Assembly: GCA_036250195.1 (NCBI GenBank)
Contig: JAVHZZ010000001.1
Span: 376,632,707-376,696,706, forward strand
Length of the DNA stretch: 64,000 bases
Direction: 5' to 3'
Source: Mixophyes australis
Lineage: Eukaryota > Chordata > Amphibia > Anura > Limnodynastidae
Position 1 is the first letter of the stretch; each line of letters starts with the position of its first letter. Shown one piece after another: positions 22,649 to 33,835 of the stretch. The notes below the pieces were generated by a model. That model was not told the origin of the DNA, ran no database searches, and worked only from the letters and a program-made list of their open reading frames with translations. Position numbers and translations under genes: made by a program.

Positions 22649-24728
22649 TAAAGAATCAAGATATCTGTACATAAATGTGGGTGGAGCTGGTCACACCCAG
22701 TGGGTGGAATTGGTCCCGCCCACAATGGTTTTTACTTTCTCCCTGAAATGAATTTTCAAAAGTTGGCAAGTATGCTTTACTACTCAGAAACTCATCATTA
22801 ATGAAAAAGTGTCTCCTGTTTACATGCAGTAGTAGCACCTTTTTTGGAAGCTCAATTCAATTATACACTATGCTCTTGACACAACTAAAATGTCTCCTCT
22901 ATTGAAGACAAGCTGGAAGGAATTATTGGTAGCACATGTGCTAAAGTTTGTGGAGCCAAAATGAAAACATGCATTAAATCTTTAGGTGGTGGAAGAATGG
23001 TCTAGGCTGTTTAACAGGAAGTGGGTGGAGTTTTACACAAATGTGCCCATTAGTGGGTGGAGGTTTACACAAATATGTCCATTGGTGGGTGGAGTTGGGC
23101 AGAAATGGGTGTGGCTTATTTTGTCTCGCTGGCAGGAATCTAAATATAGGGAGGTATGTGAGAGGGAAAAGTGAGTAACTCCCTGCATCTAAGTCATGCG
23201 TGCAGAATGTGTGTACATTGTTATGTAGTTGTGCATAAAATAATAATGTGTAATTTTATTTATGTTATTTTTGCCATATTTTCTGCATTGATTAAACATT
23301 AATAGCATTAGAATGATCTTATGGCAAGACAATTAAGTGACCAAATTTCATATTTTTAAATAACCAGGTAACAAAATTAACAAACTGTTGCAACAGTATT
23401 CTCACTATGTTGATGCAAAGAAAATGAATTCAGACATATCCCCATGGTTCAGCTTTACCCTCCCAGAGCAAAAATCAGTTTTTCCTGTAATTAATAATGC
23501 GGAAAAATCTAATTACAAACTCTATGATGCAGCAATACATCCAGTTCTAGAAATAATTTACTTCCTTATCAAAATGCAAAAAGCCATTTTACTTTAAAAA
23601 CAGACGTTTTTGCGAGCAAAAGGCTTGTTTTTGCTTCGCCCTATATACTAATAGGGTTATTATTTGTATTAGGGTTAACCTAAAACAAATAATATGAGGT
23701 GTGCTACTGATAGGAGGAAAAGAGCACTAGGTTTTAATCTGACACCCTGGACCCGAGCGGGATTAAGGCTCTTGGGGGCCCAGGGGATTATAAACAGGGG
23801 TGCCCCTATGATGTAACATGGTTATCATTTTTGACAACTACAGCGGCAATACTGTGTGCACTACTGTTAGATGCACGCATTTCTGCCTTCACAAGCAGTA
23901 CAGTGTGAAGCAGGACATATCCTCCAACTGTCCTTCAAGTCAGACCAAATCCTGACTAAGCAAGACAGTCACCCAAATTCGGGTCTGCCCCACCAGATTC
24001 AGGACAGTTGACAGAATGTCCTGCTCTCACCTACCTGTTCTTGTCACTTTCACCACCTGTGGCTGCTGGTGTATTTAGCTCAGTTGCTACTTGTCTGGAT
24101 CCTTGAATGTTGGAGGCCCTATTTGGAAAAAAAAAAGGGTACATGAAATTTAGGAAACTTCAACAATCCCTGGCATTAAATCAATAAATCACTAATGTTT
24201 TATAATTAGGCCCCCCTACTGCCCACATGCTTTAGTCACACATGCCCCCCCTCTGCTCAGCACCTTTAGCCACACATGCACCCTCTGCCAGCACCTTTAG
24301 CCACACATGCCCCCCCCTCTGCCCCTAGCACCTTTAGCCACACATGCCCCCCTGCACCTTTGGCTACGCATGTTCTCTGTATTGTGTGGCATTTATGAGG
24401 ATGCTCTCTACAGAGCCTAATTATTGAGGGTTTGTAACATTTGCCCATTTACAAAACAAGACCCCAACTTTTCAGAAGACAGCTAAATGACAACAAAGCT
24501 ACACAAATGAACAGCAAGAACAGGTAAGAGAATCTATCTTAATATAGTTGCTGGAGAAACTGATTTTTCCTTTTATTATTTGGGAGGGGGGCACTATGGG
24601 TTAATTAGCCTAGGGTGGCAAGAACCCTTAGTCAGGCCCTGCAGAGAGGGCCACAATTCTTAAGTCAGAGGATAAGTGATCAATAGATTACCTGTTATTA
24701 TGGATATTTATTTGATTAATGTATTATT
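22649..24728. repeat. Tandem duplication unit 2
   Basis: Near-identical copy of 20568-22648, directly adjacent. It carries only the right end of the hAT element whose left end is at 19607, showing that duplication came after that insertion. Confidence 0.95.
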
Positions 24729-24729
24729 T

Positions 24730-25004
24730 AAAATATATTGTCATATTTTAATTATCATTTTTCTTTACAACTTTATTTTGTTTTCAGAAATAATGATACA
24801 AGCAGTAACAGACACGGGGTATGTGCACGAAGGTGTCGTTTAAGCGCAGGTTAAGCAACATAGCCATTATATCAAGAATAATCAGTTTGCAATGGGTACC
24901 TGAGTGCATGAAAGGTTTCAAAATATGCCTGTGTGAAGTGAAGGTGAGAAGTAAAGGTTAATAATAAATTAGAGAGGTAGTGGAGGAAAAGGTATACTAT
25001 AAAA
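24730..25004. other. No feature recognised
   Basis: AT-rich flank of the tandem duplication; nothing supported. Confidence 0.4.
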
Positions 25005-25930
25005 TGATTATAGCGCTGCAACTGGTCAAAATATAATCACGCCAAACATGATGCTGAAAAGGTATATTAGATAAAGTTTATTTAAATAGACAGTATCACA
25101 TCTAAATAGATAAAAGAGTATCTTAAAAATAAACATATAACACACATAAAAAATGATGAATGTGAGCTCAAGATGATAAAAACAAACACAAGTGTAAGAT
25201 GTGATAACAACGCTGTTCCAAAAACTTTGAAAAATGATAAAACTCAAGAACTCATTTGGTTTTGTAATCTCCAAAATCGCTAATGAGAGTTCAACTTAGA
25301 AAATAACATGTAGAGACTCTTAGAGAAAGTCATGGTGTGCTGATGTAAATAGATAAAATAAAATCTTTCAATATTATCCAAAGGTGCACCTTTTGTGATG
25401 AGTGATCCAAAGTACTTAAATAGGATATAATAATCCAGTTCCATTAATGAAGAACTTGAATTACCTGACATACAGTTAATCCATCCGTCCGCTTGCTGCA
25501 ACAAGTTATAGATACTGTTCCAGTCGGCAAATGAGATGTTTTGTTTCCTTCAAATATGTGCACAATACAAAGGATATTTGGCCCACTTCACCCAATTGAT
25601 CTCTGTAATTCCGTAATTAGAACTCCTTGCATGCTTTCTGGAAAGTGATTTTTTTTTTAAGGGTCCCAGTCAGTCATTAAAATTAATAAAAATAAAATGA
25701 ACTTCCAATTTAGTGGAACAGTAGATCTTTGTTCTGACGCGTTTCATTACCTACACTGTAATCTGTTCAGAGGAAAAATACAGGAACACTTTGTGTAAAG
25801 TTCAGCTCACAATGAAAAGATGAAAAGGAAAAATACATCAACACTGTGTAAAGTCACCTCACAATGAAAAAGTGGAGGAAAAGGGATGGGAGGCAAATCC
25901 CCAAGAAACTGGCAAGTCCGGGGAGGAGAA
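25005..25930 (-). repeat. Possible antisense retroelement 3' region
   Basis: Has the inverse arrangement of 6870-7645: AGCGCTGCAAC near 25013 and GACGCGTTTCATTACC near 25737. Two short duplicated blocks (GGAAAAATACA...ACACT...CACAATGAAAA) occur near 25770-25880. It probably belongs to an anuran repeat family with a GAAACGCGTC core; class unknown. Confidence 0.35.
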
Positions 25931-26903
25931 ACGCTATAATAGGAAGGACCATCGAATTTGGACAGGTGGATATTGATTTGCACATATGGTAACTACCAAT
26001 CAAGGTCTGAAAATTCACTGGTAGAGAGGGTTTGGTGGGTTAAGGTATTTTAGTAATACCATAAGTTCCAGATCTGGGTCAATTTATGGGTTTTATTGTT
26101 CAGATAAGCAGATGTTTTCATCACATTGAGGATCTTGGTGGCCAGTTTATCTGATGACTTGTCCGTGTCCTCAGTCAGTGGGTCCCATTACTTTATTTTT
26201 TGTAGATAAACTTATTTTTATGCAAAATATTTTTTTTCATTTTACATATAAATAATATAATACAGGATAACATATTACACTGCATGTTCCTTACATATTA
26301 TTTCTCTTTTGCTGGGACTTCTGATTATATTTCAGCCAGTAGGACCATAAATTCAGTAGAGATGGCAACAGGAGTTTAATGAGCACCAGACACATGTTGT
26401 TAGAAGAAAATTACATATTTAGAAGGCTATATAGTTTGCCGGTTCCCAGGTGCTCAGGTTTGGCATATTGAGGATTACAATGATTGATTGTTAAGTGGGG
26501 TTAGGGAGGATTCAATGATAAACTTCATAACCAATAACATAATTATAGATAGATATACACTGGGATTAGACAGTAAATATAAAGTAATAACCTTCAAGGT
26601 AGTATTTTCTGAAATACTAATTGCTCCACATGCTACATTAGAAATCCAAGTTAGCTTAGGGAGGTAAACAAGTGGCTGATATATTGATGTAGGAAGGAGG
26701 GATCTAGGGTTTTGGAGAACTGGGACAATTTCTCAGTTATAGTCTCTACAGTAAGGCAAGATACACCTCAATGGAGGTTTTAAAGTAGGACCTAGGAGTA
26801 GTGCAGATAGAAACAATGGACAAGATAGATAGGAGCAGTGATTAGAAGCACAGAGAGAAGTGGTTAGAAGCAGTGAGAAAGAGACATGTAATTAGAAGTG
26901 GTA
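25931..26903. other. No gene recognised
   Basis: AT-rich unassigned sequence with several AGAAG(T/C)(G/A)G-type short repeats near 26840-26900. Confidence 0.4.
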
Positions 26904-27589
26904 GTGAAAATTAGAGATGAGAGGCTTCGGATTCTGAGAAATCTGACAGATCTGAGATTTGGGGTTCTGAATGAAACCGAGTCATGATACTGTTTTGCGC
27001 GCTAATTTCGGATCTCAAAATGAGGCAAAACATAACTTCTGGGAAAATATTGATGCAAATCTTGCAAGACTTTTGGATCAATATCTTCTATATATAGCCC
27101 TCCCTCATTTTCTCATGTGCCATTTAAGAACAGGCGGCATGAAGGACAATAGGGTGCAGGGTGAAAGGAGGACAGAGAAAACAATAGAATAGTTGTGATT
27201 GTTGTAATGCAGTTCTGTAGAGATCAGTCAGCTAGAACAGTGTGATGATCAATTGGTTTTAATTTCAATCTTTCAGAGAATTTAGACGGAGTAATGGCTA
27301 CTGGTTGCAATTAATGCGTACAGTATATAATAGTGCTAGTATATAGACTGAGGTAGATATTAAAAATAGAGTGCTTTTGCTGTAAGATTATTAGCAGCAG
27401 AATCCAAAAAACAAATAGATTTATTTCTTATAAAATGTTAAGTTTTTCTAGTGAAAGTAATCTTGTGTGGGGCAGTGATATCTGAATTCATTTTGTAAAA
27501 TTGTGGGTGTTTGCGTGTGATTGTCAATGCAGCTGTACATCCCAAGAAAAGGCTATATACCCTAATCTTTTCTATTTTTCAATACTTGT

Positions 27590-29054
27590 TGTCAGGGATA
27601 AGCCCCTCTAGCTACTCCCTGATTAGATATATTATCATATATTCCAACCGTCATACAATATATCACCTCTATCCTGTCAGGAAACCACTCCTGAACCCAT
27701 TTATCAGTCACAAACCGACCTCTGCGCACTTATGACTTGGAAGCTTACTGTAAGGGAACACAGGATTCCAGCCCCAAATCTCACACTCACCTCTTTCTCT
27801 AATGCTACAGATTTCGCTGGTCCCGTCCCAACACAAACGCAGGCTTCACACCTCTCAGCAACTGCCCCCTGCTACGAATAAGGCCCGTAACAAACCTATG
27901 ACTTAATCACCCAATTGCGCACACTCTGTGCTGTGGTAACTAAATAGTTAACTCTTCTCACTCTGGTATCTAAAGAGTTAATCCCGCCAAGCAATCTGTC
28001 TATTCTAAACAGGCTAATGGATTCGTTTAGAGCAATAAGGACAGAACTATTAAATTTTAGATTTAATATACAAAACGTACAATGCTTGCAGATAATAAAA
28101 ACAGATAAAGATTTGACATACAAATAAATAATTGCAAACAGTTATAAAAACAAAAGGGATCACAGTACAGAGCATTACTTACATATAATAATCTGTATGC
28201 CTGGGGAACGCAGAAAAGATGGACAGTCCTTCAATTAGATTGATCCCCAAGAAGCTGACAGTTTGTTCCTCCAGAACACAGGTTTTTAAGCAAAATTAAA
28301 TGGGATGGTCTTCACAGTGGCAGTGTTTAATGCTAATAGGGAGCAGGGATGTCCCCTGGGTGTCACTATACTTTGCTCACAAATATTCCCAAAGTCTTGA
28401 CCTGTGGGTAATTCTTCACAGATATTTCCCAGAGAAATAACTCCCCCTTCAATAAACTGGTCATAATCTCCCACACATTTAAATACCAAACATGATGGAA
28501 TTATGACAATGTGACATACCCATTTCAAAGATATGTGATTTTAGCTGTTCACGGATACCCCCCATACTTGTCATTCACAACCTTGGTGTGTTTTCTGTTC
28601 CTCAGTATGTAATAGCACCCAGATTTCCCAAAATATGAAAAATGAATTCATTTCCTTTCAAGTTCACATTTCTATATACCTGCATAAAGACCATAGAGGT
28701 TTTATACAAGAGTCTCCAAGATTCTCACCTAGGCATATGGCTCTCCAATTTACACCTAGCGGTTAGTTTGTGTTTACAACCCTGTTGAAAGGAAGTCAAT
28801 TAGCTAGGGAAATACAGGATCAAATACAATGGATGTCTGTGATCTGCATATCTTAAGCTGGTCTCTTCACAAAGGGTTTGCTTAACTTAATCACCTCCTA
28901 CTGGGCTCATTGTTTCATTAAAAAAAAAACATTTGGTCACACATTTATCTAAGTTGAAGATCAAGTTAATTTATGTATCCATGCAAAGTTTTATTTGGGC
29001 CCTGACATTCAATATTCTATTTCATCATATCAGATTTATGCTCTCATCCTGACA
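27590..29054. mobile_element. Solo LTR, 1465 bp
   Basis: The segment begins TGTCAGGGATAAGC and ends CATCCTGACA (TG...CA with short inverted ends). It is flanked by an exact 5-bp duplication CTTGT (27585-27589 and 29055-29059) and splits a hAT relic whose continuation resumes at once. No coding sequence is present. These are the hallmarks of a single LTR left after recombination between two LTRs. Orientation and superfamily are not determined. Confidence 0.85.
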
Positions 29055-29640
29055 CTTGTCAATTTTTAAAGTGTCAATCAGTGACATCTATATTAAAAAA
29101 AGAGTGTTTGTGTGTGAGGTTTTTTTCTGGGCATTTTTGACATTCAGCAACTGCATGTAGAACAATGCAGCGGCTGCAAAAAAATGTCATCTTCCATGTC
29201 ACCAACTGAAGCAAGCCCATTAGATAAATTAAACAACAACAAAAATTTTATGTAAGGTGCAAGAGATAAGAATGTTGAAATGCTACGCACACAATAAATT
29301 GGCAACAGCATGTATCATGGAGAGTGACGAGGCAGTAACAATCAGATGTCATTAGATGGACCAAGGCATCAGTAGTTATTTAGACAATTGTAAAGAGCTA
29401 CGTAATTTGCTGACACTATATAAATAAATGATGATCATAGACAAAGCTGGCCTGTACTTATACCAAAAACTAGTACTATGAACTTTTCAATGGGCAGATT
29501 ATTTATCTTTAGCCAAGAGCAGAGCTACGAGTGAGGCAGGTCTGTGCCATAATGCTGCCCTTGTGAATCATATATATGCAGTGTATATCTACATCCAGTT
29601 ACTATGTCCAGTTTGAAATTAAAATGTCATTCTTGATTTA

Positions 29641-29671
29641 TCCTTTTGGCTAAGCTGAAGAGTAGTATCTG
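29641..29671 (+). ncRNA. U2 snRNA-like fragment (pseudogene)
   Basis: TCCTTTTGGCTAAG followed by GAAGAGTAGTATCTG closely follows the 5' region of U2 snRNA (CCTTTTGGCTAAGATCAAGTGTAGTATCTG). Only about 30 nt match and the sequence then diverges, so it is a fragment embedded in the hAT relic and absent from the sister relic at 7648-9906. Confidence 0.55.
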
Positions 29672-30458
29672 ACCTAGTACGATTGGTTTGCGACATCCTG
29701 CATCCTGATTGGGCAGATCCCCTTTGTCTGATGCAGGAAGGCTGGTGGAGTTTTGAGCCCAAGCTGCCTATGCCTCAGGGGGACAGGGCCGTAGGTTACC
29801 TGAAAATGCAGTGGTGGTGGGACTGAAACCCTCACCTTGCACAATCCTGGTGTAAAGGGGACTGCCCGAGGCTTGCAGTGATGGTGGTCCCCAAGACCCA
29901 TGTATGTAACTATGGAATGTATATAAATAATATTTATATGTTCTATTAGTGAAGTGAAAGAAATATGTAAAACAGACAGTTCAGATAGGCCAATAGTTGC
30001 CCTCCCTAAATAGTAAAATATGAGCAAAAAAAACTCCAAATTACATTATTTACCTATTTTTCACAATTTTTAATTAAATTTAGATCCAAAACCGAAATCT
30101 ATCGTGATATTTAAATTGTCAAACATTTTGTAAACTAGGTGATATGAACTAAAATACTATACATAATCTCACATAACATTTATATATCCAAAAGTTCTTT
30201 TAAGAGAAGGATGCATTTCTAAATTATAAATAAATTCATGCAGGTATGTTTCTTTTGCAAGAAATGGACTTCTTCAGAACTTTCTTTCCAAAATACCTAT
30301 TATTAAATATGCAATAACAAAGGACATATTAACATACTTTTACAGAACAGTTATACAAAAATAAAGACAAAATGAATCATGCTGACACATTAGGTATTTT
30401 CACTTTAAAATAATTTCTGATAGGCCCATGATGGTGATGACATCCCCAGTGTTCCACT

Positions 30459-30623
30459 GTAACCATGGAGACGGCAGTAAATAAACAGCTACAGATTTGT
30501 TTATGTTTGACTTGACCTAATGGCAGTTGATGGTCAGGTCAGAGGACATCTCATCTGAGAGAGACTAGAGAGATATTACCCATTGCTACCTTACCATATT
30601 ACCTTACATCAGTATCATGGCAG
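30459..30623 (+). promoter_or_regulatory. Candidate host promoter and first exon
   Basis: An RFX X-box-like site GTAACCATGGAGAC lies at 30459-30472. It is followed about 145 bp downstream by an ATG (30617) whose exon would read ATGGCAG and end at a consensus 5' splice site GTAAGA (30624). Sequence around it is not recognised as any repeat. This is the only place in the window that looks like the start of a normal spliced vertebrate gene, but seven coding bases prove nothing and downstream exons were not found. Confidence 0.3.
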
Positions 30624-30629
30624 GTAAGA

Positions 30630-31310
30630 TTTCTTGTCATCCAATGCATAATAACTCATGACAGTGTAAAATGAATTATGTCAAGCTAAAACCAAATGCA
30701 ATACATAAACATAACTTATGATGGTAAGTGACAACCAAGTATTCAGATTTGTTTATTATTATCTAATCTACTTCCAAAATTTTCAAGGGACATATTGAAT
30801 TCTTGAAATGTGTCAATGGGAATTAAATATTTTTGAGCAATCTAATATTGTGACGTTAGTCAGTATATAAAATCTACTATATTATTTTGTCAGTCTTGTA
30901 TGTCAAATTCATTGATGAGTTTTAGGCTGTAACACAACATCACCAGTTTTCTTTTTAACTATGAGATGTTTATCCATTAAACTGTGAAATAAATAAACAA
31001 AGTGAGATATGTTTACTTAAATGATAATTTCATCTAAAACTAAAAGTCACTTATGGATGGATTTCAAAAAGATAGGGAAAAATGAAAGCTATATTTACTT
31101 TTAGACTGGCTTTACCCCCATCAGGCAGGTCCCCGAATGCACCAAGGGTTCCTCTCTGCAATCCTACTAAGTCAGTCCTGTTTCATACAGTCTGAGCATG
31201 TGTCATGGCCCCTCATGTATGACAACATTGCTGCGTGTTTCTGTCAGGCCATCACTAGTAAGAGAGACGATCACAATCTAGGCAGATACAAATATTAATA
31301 AATATACTTC
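30630..31310. other. No gene recognised
   Basis: AT-rich sequence downstream of the candidate exon; no exon or repeat is supported. Confidence 0.4.
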
Positions 31311-32069
31311 TACATGTAGATGGGGATTAGGTATAAAAGAACATGAGCCAGTTTAAGTATACTGTTACTAAGCTGTGATATAATGAATTGTTAAGGAAAC
31401 ATAAATGTCCCCCTCACTGAAAAAGTGAGGTTAGTCTGATAAAAACCGATATTGCACTTTATTGCAGAGTCTTTCCACTCTCCATTTTCAAACTCAAGCT
31501 CTAAACTCAGGTCACCATCGTGCAGAGGGAAGTCAGGATTACACCTAGAAACCCGCCATGATGCATTAGGATGGGGGTAATCAACATACTTGTTTCAGTG
31601 CAAAAAACAATTACTCCTCTTAAAATATTAAGGCATAATTCTATCCAATGTGGATTATAACATTATACTGGTAATTCATTGTCCATTGACTTATAACATT
31701 ATATAATTGCAAGTAAAAAAAACAAATAAGCAGGACACACTTGGCCCAACAAACTGTGCAATACTATGATCCCTTTTAAGCAGATACCTTTACCCCCCAA
31801 ATTTAGCTTTGCACAAAACAGTTTTGTCAACTTCCGACATTATTTATCTTTTAATTTCCAACACTCATGCTAATATTATTACAATTTTTGGATCATTTAA
31901 ATTGGGCCTCAATTGTGACTAATAAGCATTCAAAGTTGAGTGTAGTAGTAGTCTTATATAACATACACTGCATGCAATGTAATGATATGTATGGGATATA
32001 ACCAGAAAAAGTGTTTGAAAAGAAAAACGAATTCCTGAAGCAGCAGTTATAGAAAGACACTGATGACTA

Positions 32070-32820
32070 TATAGGGACTGAGCCATTAAATAACGTATCT
32101 GTTTTATGTGCGTATCGTACGCAATTCCTTTCTGCACATGCCCAGAACAAGGACACTCGGCCGTCGATGAAAGCAAGTCCGCTGCGTATGACAACGCAAA
32201 TAACTGTTACAACGGCCTATGATTTCGGGGAGTGAACAGGGCGGGGAAGGGGCGTGTGCCCATACTCGATGCACAATGTGGGCGTGCCAAACTGAAGTGA
32301 ATGCAGCCACGTTAACATGAAGCTCTGTGTTTGTAAAAGTTTCTTGTTTTTCTGCCGTATCTCTTGCACCAGCTAAGGGTCTAGTCTAAGTCATGGGTAA
32401 GTATTGTATACATGCTATAACATGTGTCTGCAATCAGGAGCAACTGTAACAATGTATTTTATGTACAGTAGACATTAAGGACAGACTAATAAATGTTTTT
32501 CAATGGGAAAAAAAAATATCATTCTTTTTTTATTTTTATACAGTTTCCATTTCTAATCATAAATGACTATATTATTGACAGGTAACATTAATTGTTTTTT
32601 TTTTTTCCTGAGCGTTCTTTTGAGATTTCATATTCCACATACGTATTGTACACATCCTGCAGTGTCTGGTCTTGTACAGCAGAGGGAACCTACACCCATT
32701 GTCAACACCACACGTATCTTGAGATCTGCTCCTTGCTGACTCCGGGAGTACGCAGAGCCGATTTACGTGCCGTTGAGGACAACAGCACGATGCGCTCAGT
32801 ATCCGTCTCTTAATGACCAA
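32070..32820. mobile_element. Insertion in copy 1, probably a DNA transposon
   Basis: Absent from copy 2 of the duplication. Edges CCATTAAATAACGTATCTG (left) and, in reverse complement, TCATTAAGAGACGGATACTG (right) are imperfect inverted repeats. The interior is CpG-rich near 32100-32290. It also holds an ATGG followed by GTAAGT (32393-32402) and a T-tract-AG (about 32597-32612) that mimic splice sites. No ORF is recognised. Confidence 0.5.
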
Positions 32821-33135
32821 TAGTCCAATAGTCTTAAATATAAACTATCCCCTAAGCAGAACACATACCTGACCCATCTCCGGCACAGAGCTCTGCACTA
32901 TTCTGTGGGTCTGCATCTATTCTGTCACAGCTGACATACTTTTTTCTACAGGGCCATGGTCTCCATTAACATTCTTAGCAACACACCGGCTTCTCCCCCT
33001 AGCAATAAATGCGCTACAAGTTTCTATAGCACCGTAGGTGTATAAGTGTTAGTGTGATCCTTTAGTGGAGTAAAGTGACTCCAAGCCTGATGCAGTGTGA
33101 GGCCAACTTTAGTAAACTACCACCAACCCCACCAG

Positions 33136-33516
33136 CAGGCCCGGCGCTCCCATTAGGCAAGGTTAGGCACTTGCCTAGGGCGCCGGGCTCTGGAGGGCGC
33201 CTGGAGGAATTACTTTAAAACTGTGCGGCGACCGCTGACCAAACCTGTCACGGCCGCCGCACAGCATTCAGATGCACGGGGGAGGGGGGAAGAGGCTATT
33301 GCTCACCACGGCCACCTCTCTGCTCCGTCTCCTCCCCTCCACTCACTAGTGTCAGTGAGTGGAGGGGAGGAGACGGAGCAGAGAGGCGGCGGTGGTGAGG
33401 TAAGGAAAGACGGGGTGAGGGGGGAGGAGGGCGCCGATTGTTGCGGGGGGGGGGGGGGCTGGGGCGCCGATTTTGTAAAAATGCCTAGGGCGCCATGGAG
33501 GCTAGCACCGGCCCTG
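33136..33516. mobile_element. hAT MITE with large palindrome
   Basis: Ends CAGGCCCGGCGC... and ...GCACCGGCCCTG are flanked by an exact 8-bp duplication CCCACCAG (33128-33135 and 33517-33524). Subterminal CCTAGGGCGCC blocks occur near both ends. The interior has a perfect 32-bp inverted repeat (33315-33346 with 33355-33386) around an 8-base loop TAGTGTCA. The short ORFs across it are not genes. Confidence 0.9.
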
Positions 33517-33835
33517 CCCACCAGGCCATGTATAACTAAATGTGTAATCAATCAAAGCCTTTATATTTAATCTTTATCAGATTCATAATGTATCTAGGGT
33601 AAAGCTCTTCATTCGCTCTTCATCAGACATGATTCAACTGGTACATTGGGGGGAAAAAAACTAAACATTTTTTCTTATATTTCTTTCTGGGTCTCACATT
33701 GTCTGTTGAAATTAATTAAAAAAGAAAACTACCCACAGGGGATGGGCTGGAATACAATGTGATATTTTTAGATAGAAGTATCTTAGTATATAGACTGTTC
33801 TCTGTACTTAGAGTGGTTAAAAATTTTAAAGATTC

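Larger units (their letters stand above)
26912..30100 (+). mobile_element. hAT relic interrupted by a solo LTR
   Basis: Starts TAGAGATGAGAGGCTTCGG, with the GATCTGAGATTTGGGG...TGAGGCAAAAC block also seen at the 5' hAT ends at 45930 and 60763. The body is colinear with 7648-9800 before and after the solo LTR (27590-29054): TTTTTCTAGTGAAAGTAATC on the left, GTGTCAATCAGTGACATC and ACATGTAGAACAATGCAGCG on the right. The right end fades after AAAACCGAAATCT near 30095, so the 3' terminus is lost. A U2 snRNA-like fragment lies at 29641-29671. Confidence 0.65.
31315..33835. repeat. Local segmental duplication, copy 1
   Basis: Colinear with 36085-37295 over many blocks: TTGCACTTTATTGCAGA, CTCTCCATTT(T/C)CAAACTCAAG, ACCCGCCATGATGCATT, TAAGCATTCAAAGT, CCCCTAAGCAGAACAC, and TATAGACTGTTCTCTG at the end. 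Divergence looks substantial (perhaps 15-20 percent by eye). Copy 1 is longer because of insertions at about 32070-32820 and 33136-33516. Confidence 0.85.

Noticed and set aside
32393..32612. ATGG followed by GTAAGT and a T-tract-AG as a small spliced gene
   Set aside because: Joining the two sides gives a stop within a few codons, and the whole interval is an insertion missing from the duplicate copy at 36.8 kb, with imperfect inverted ends.
33223..33570. Forward and reverse GC-rich ORFs at 33.3 kb
   Set aside because: They lie over the hAT MITE palindrome; the coding appearance comes from its GC-rich inverted repeat.
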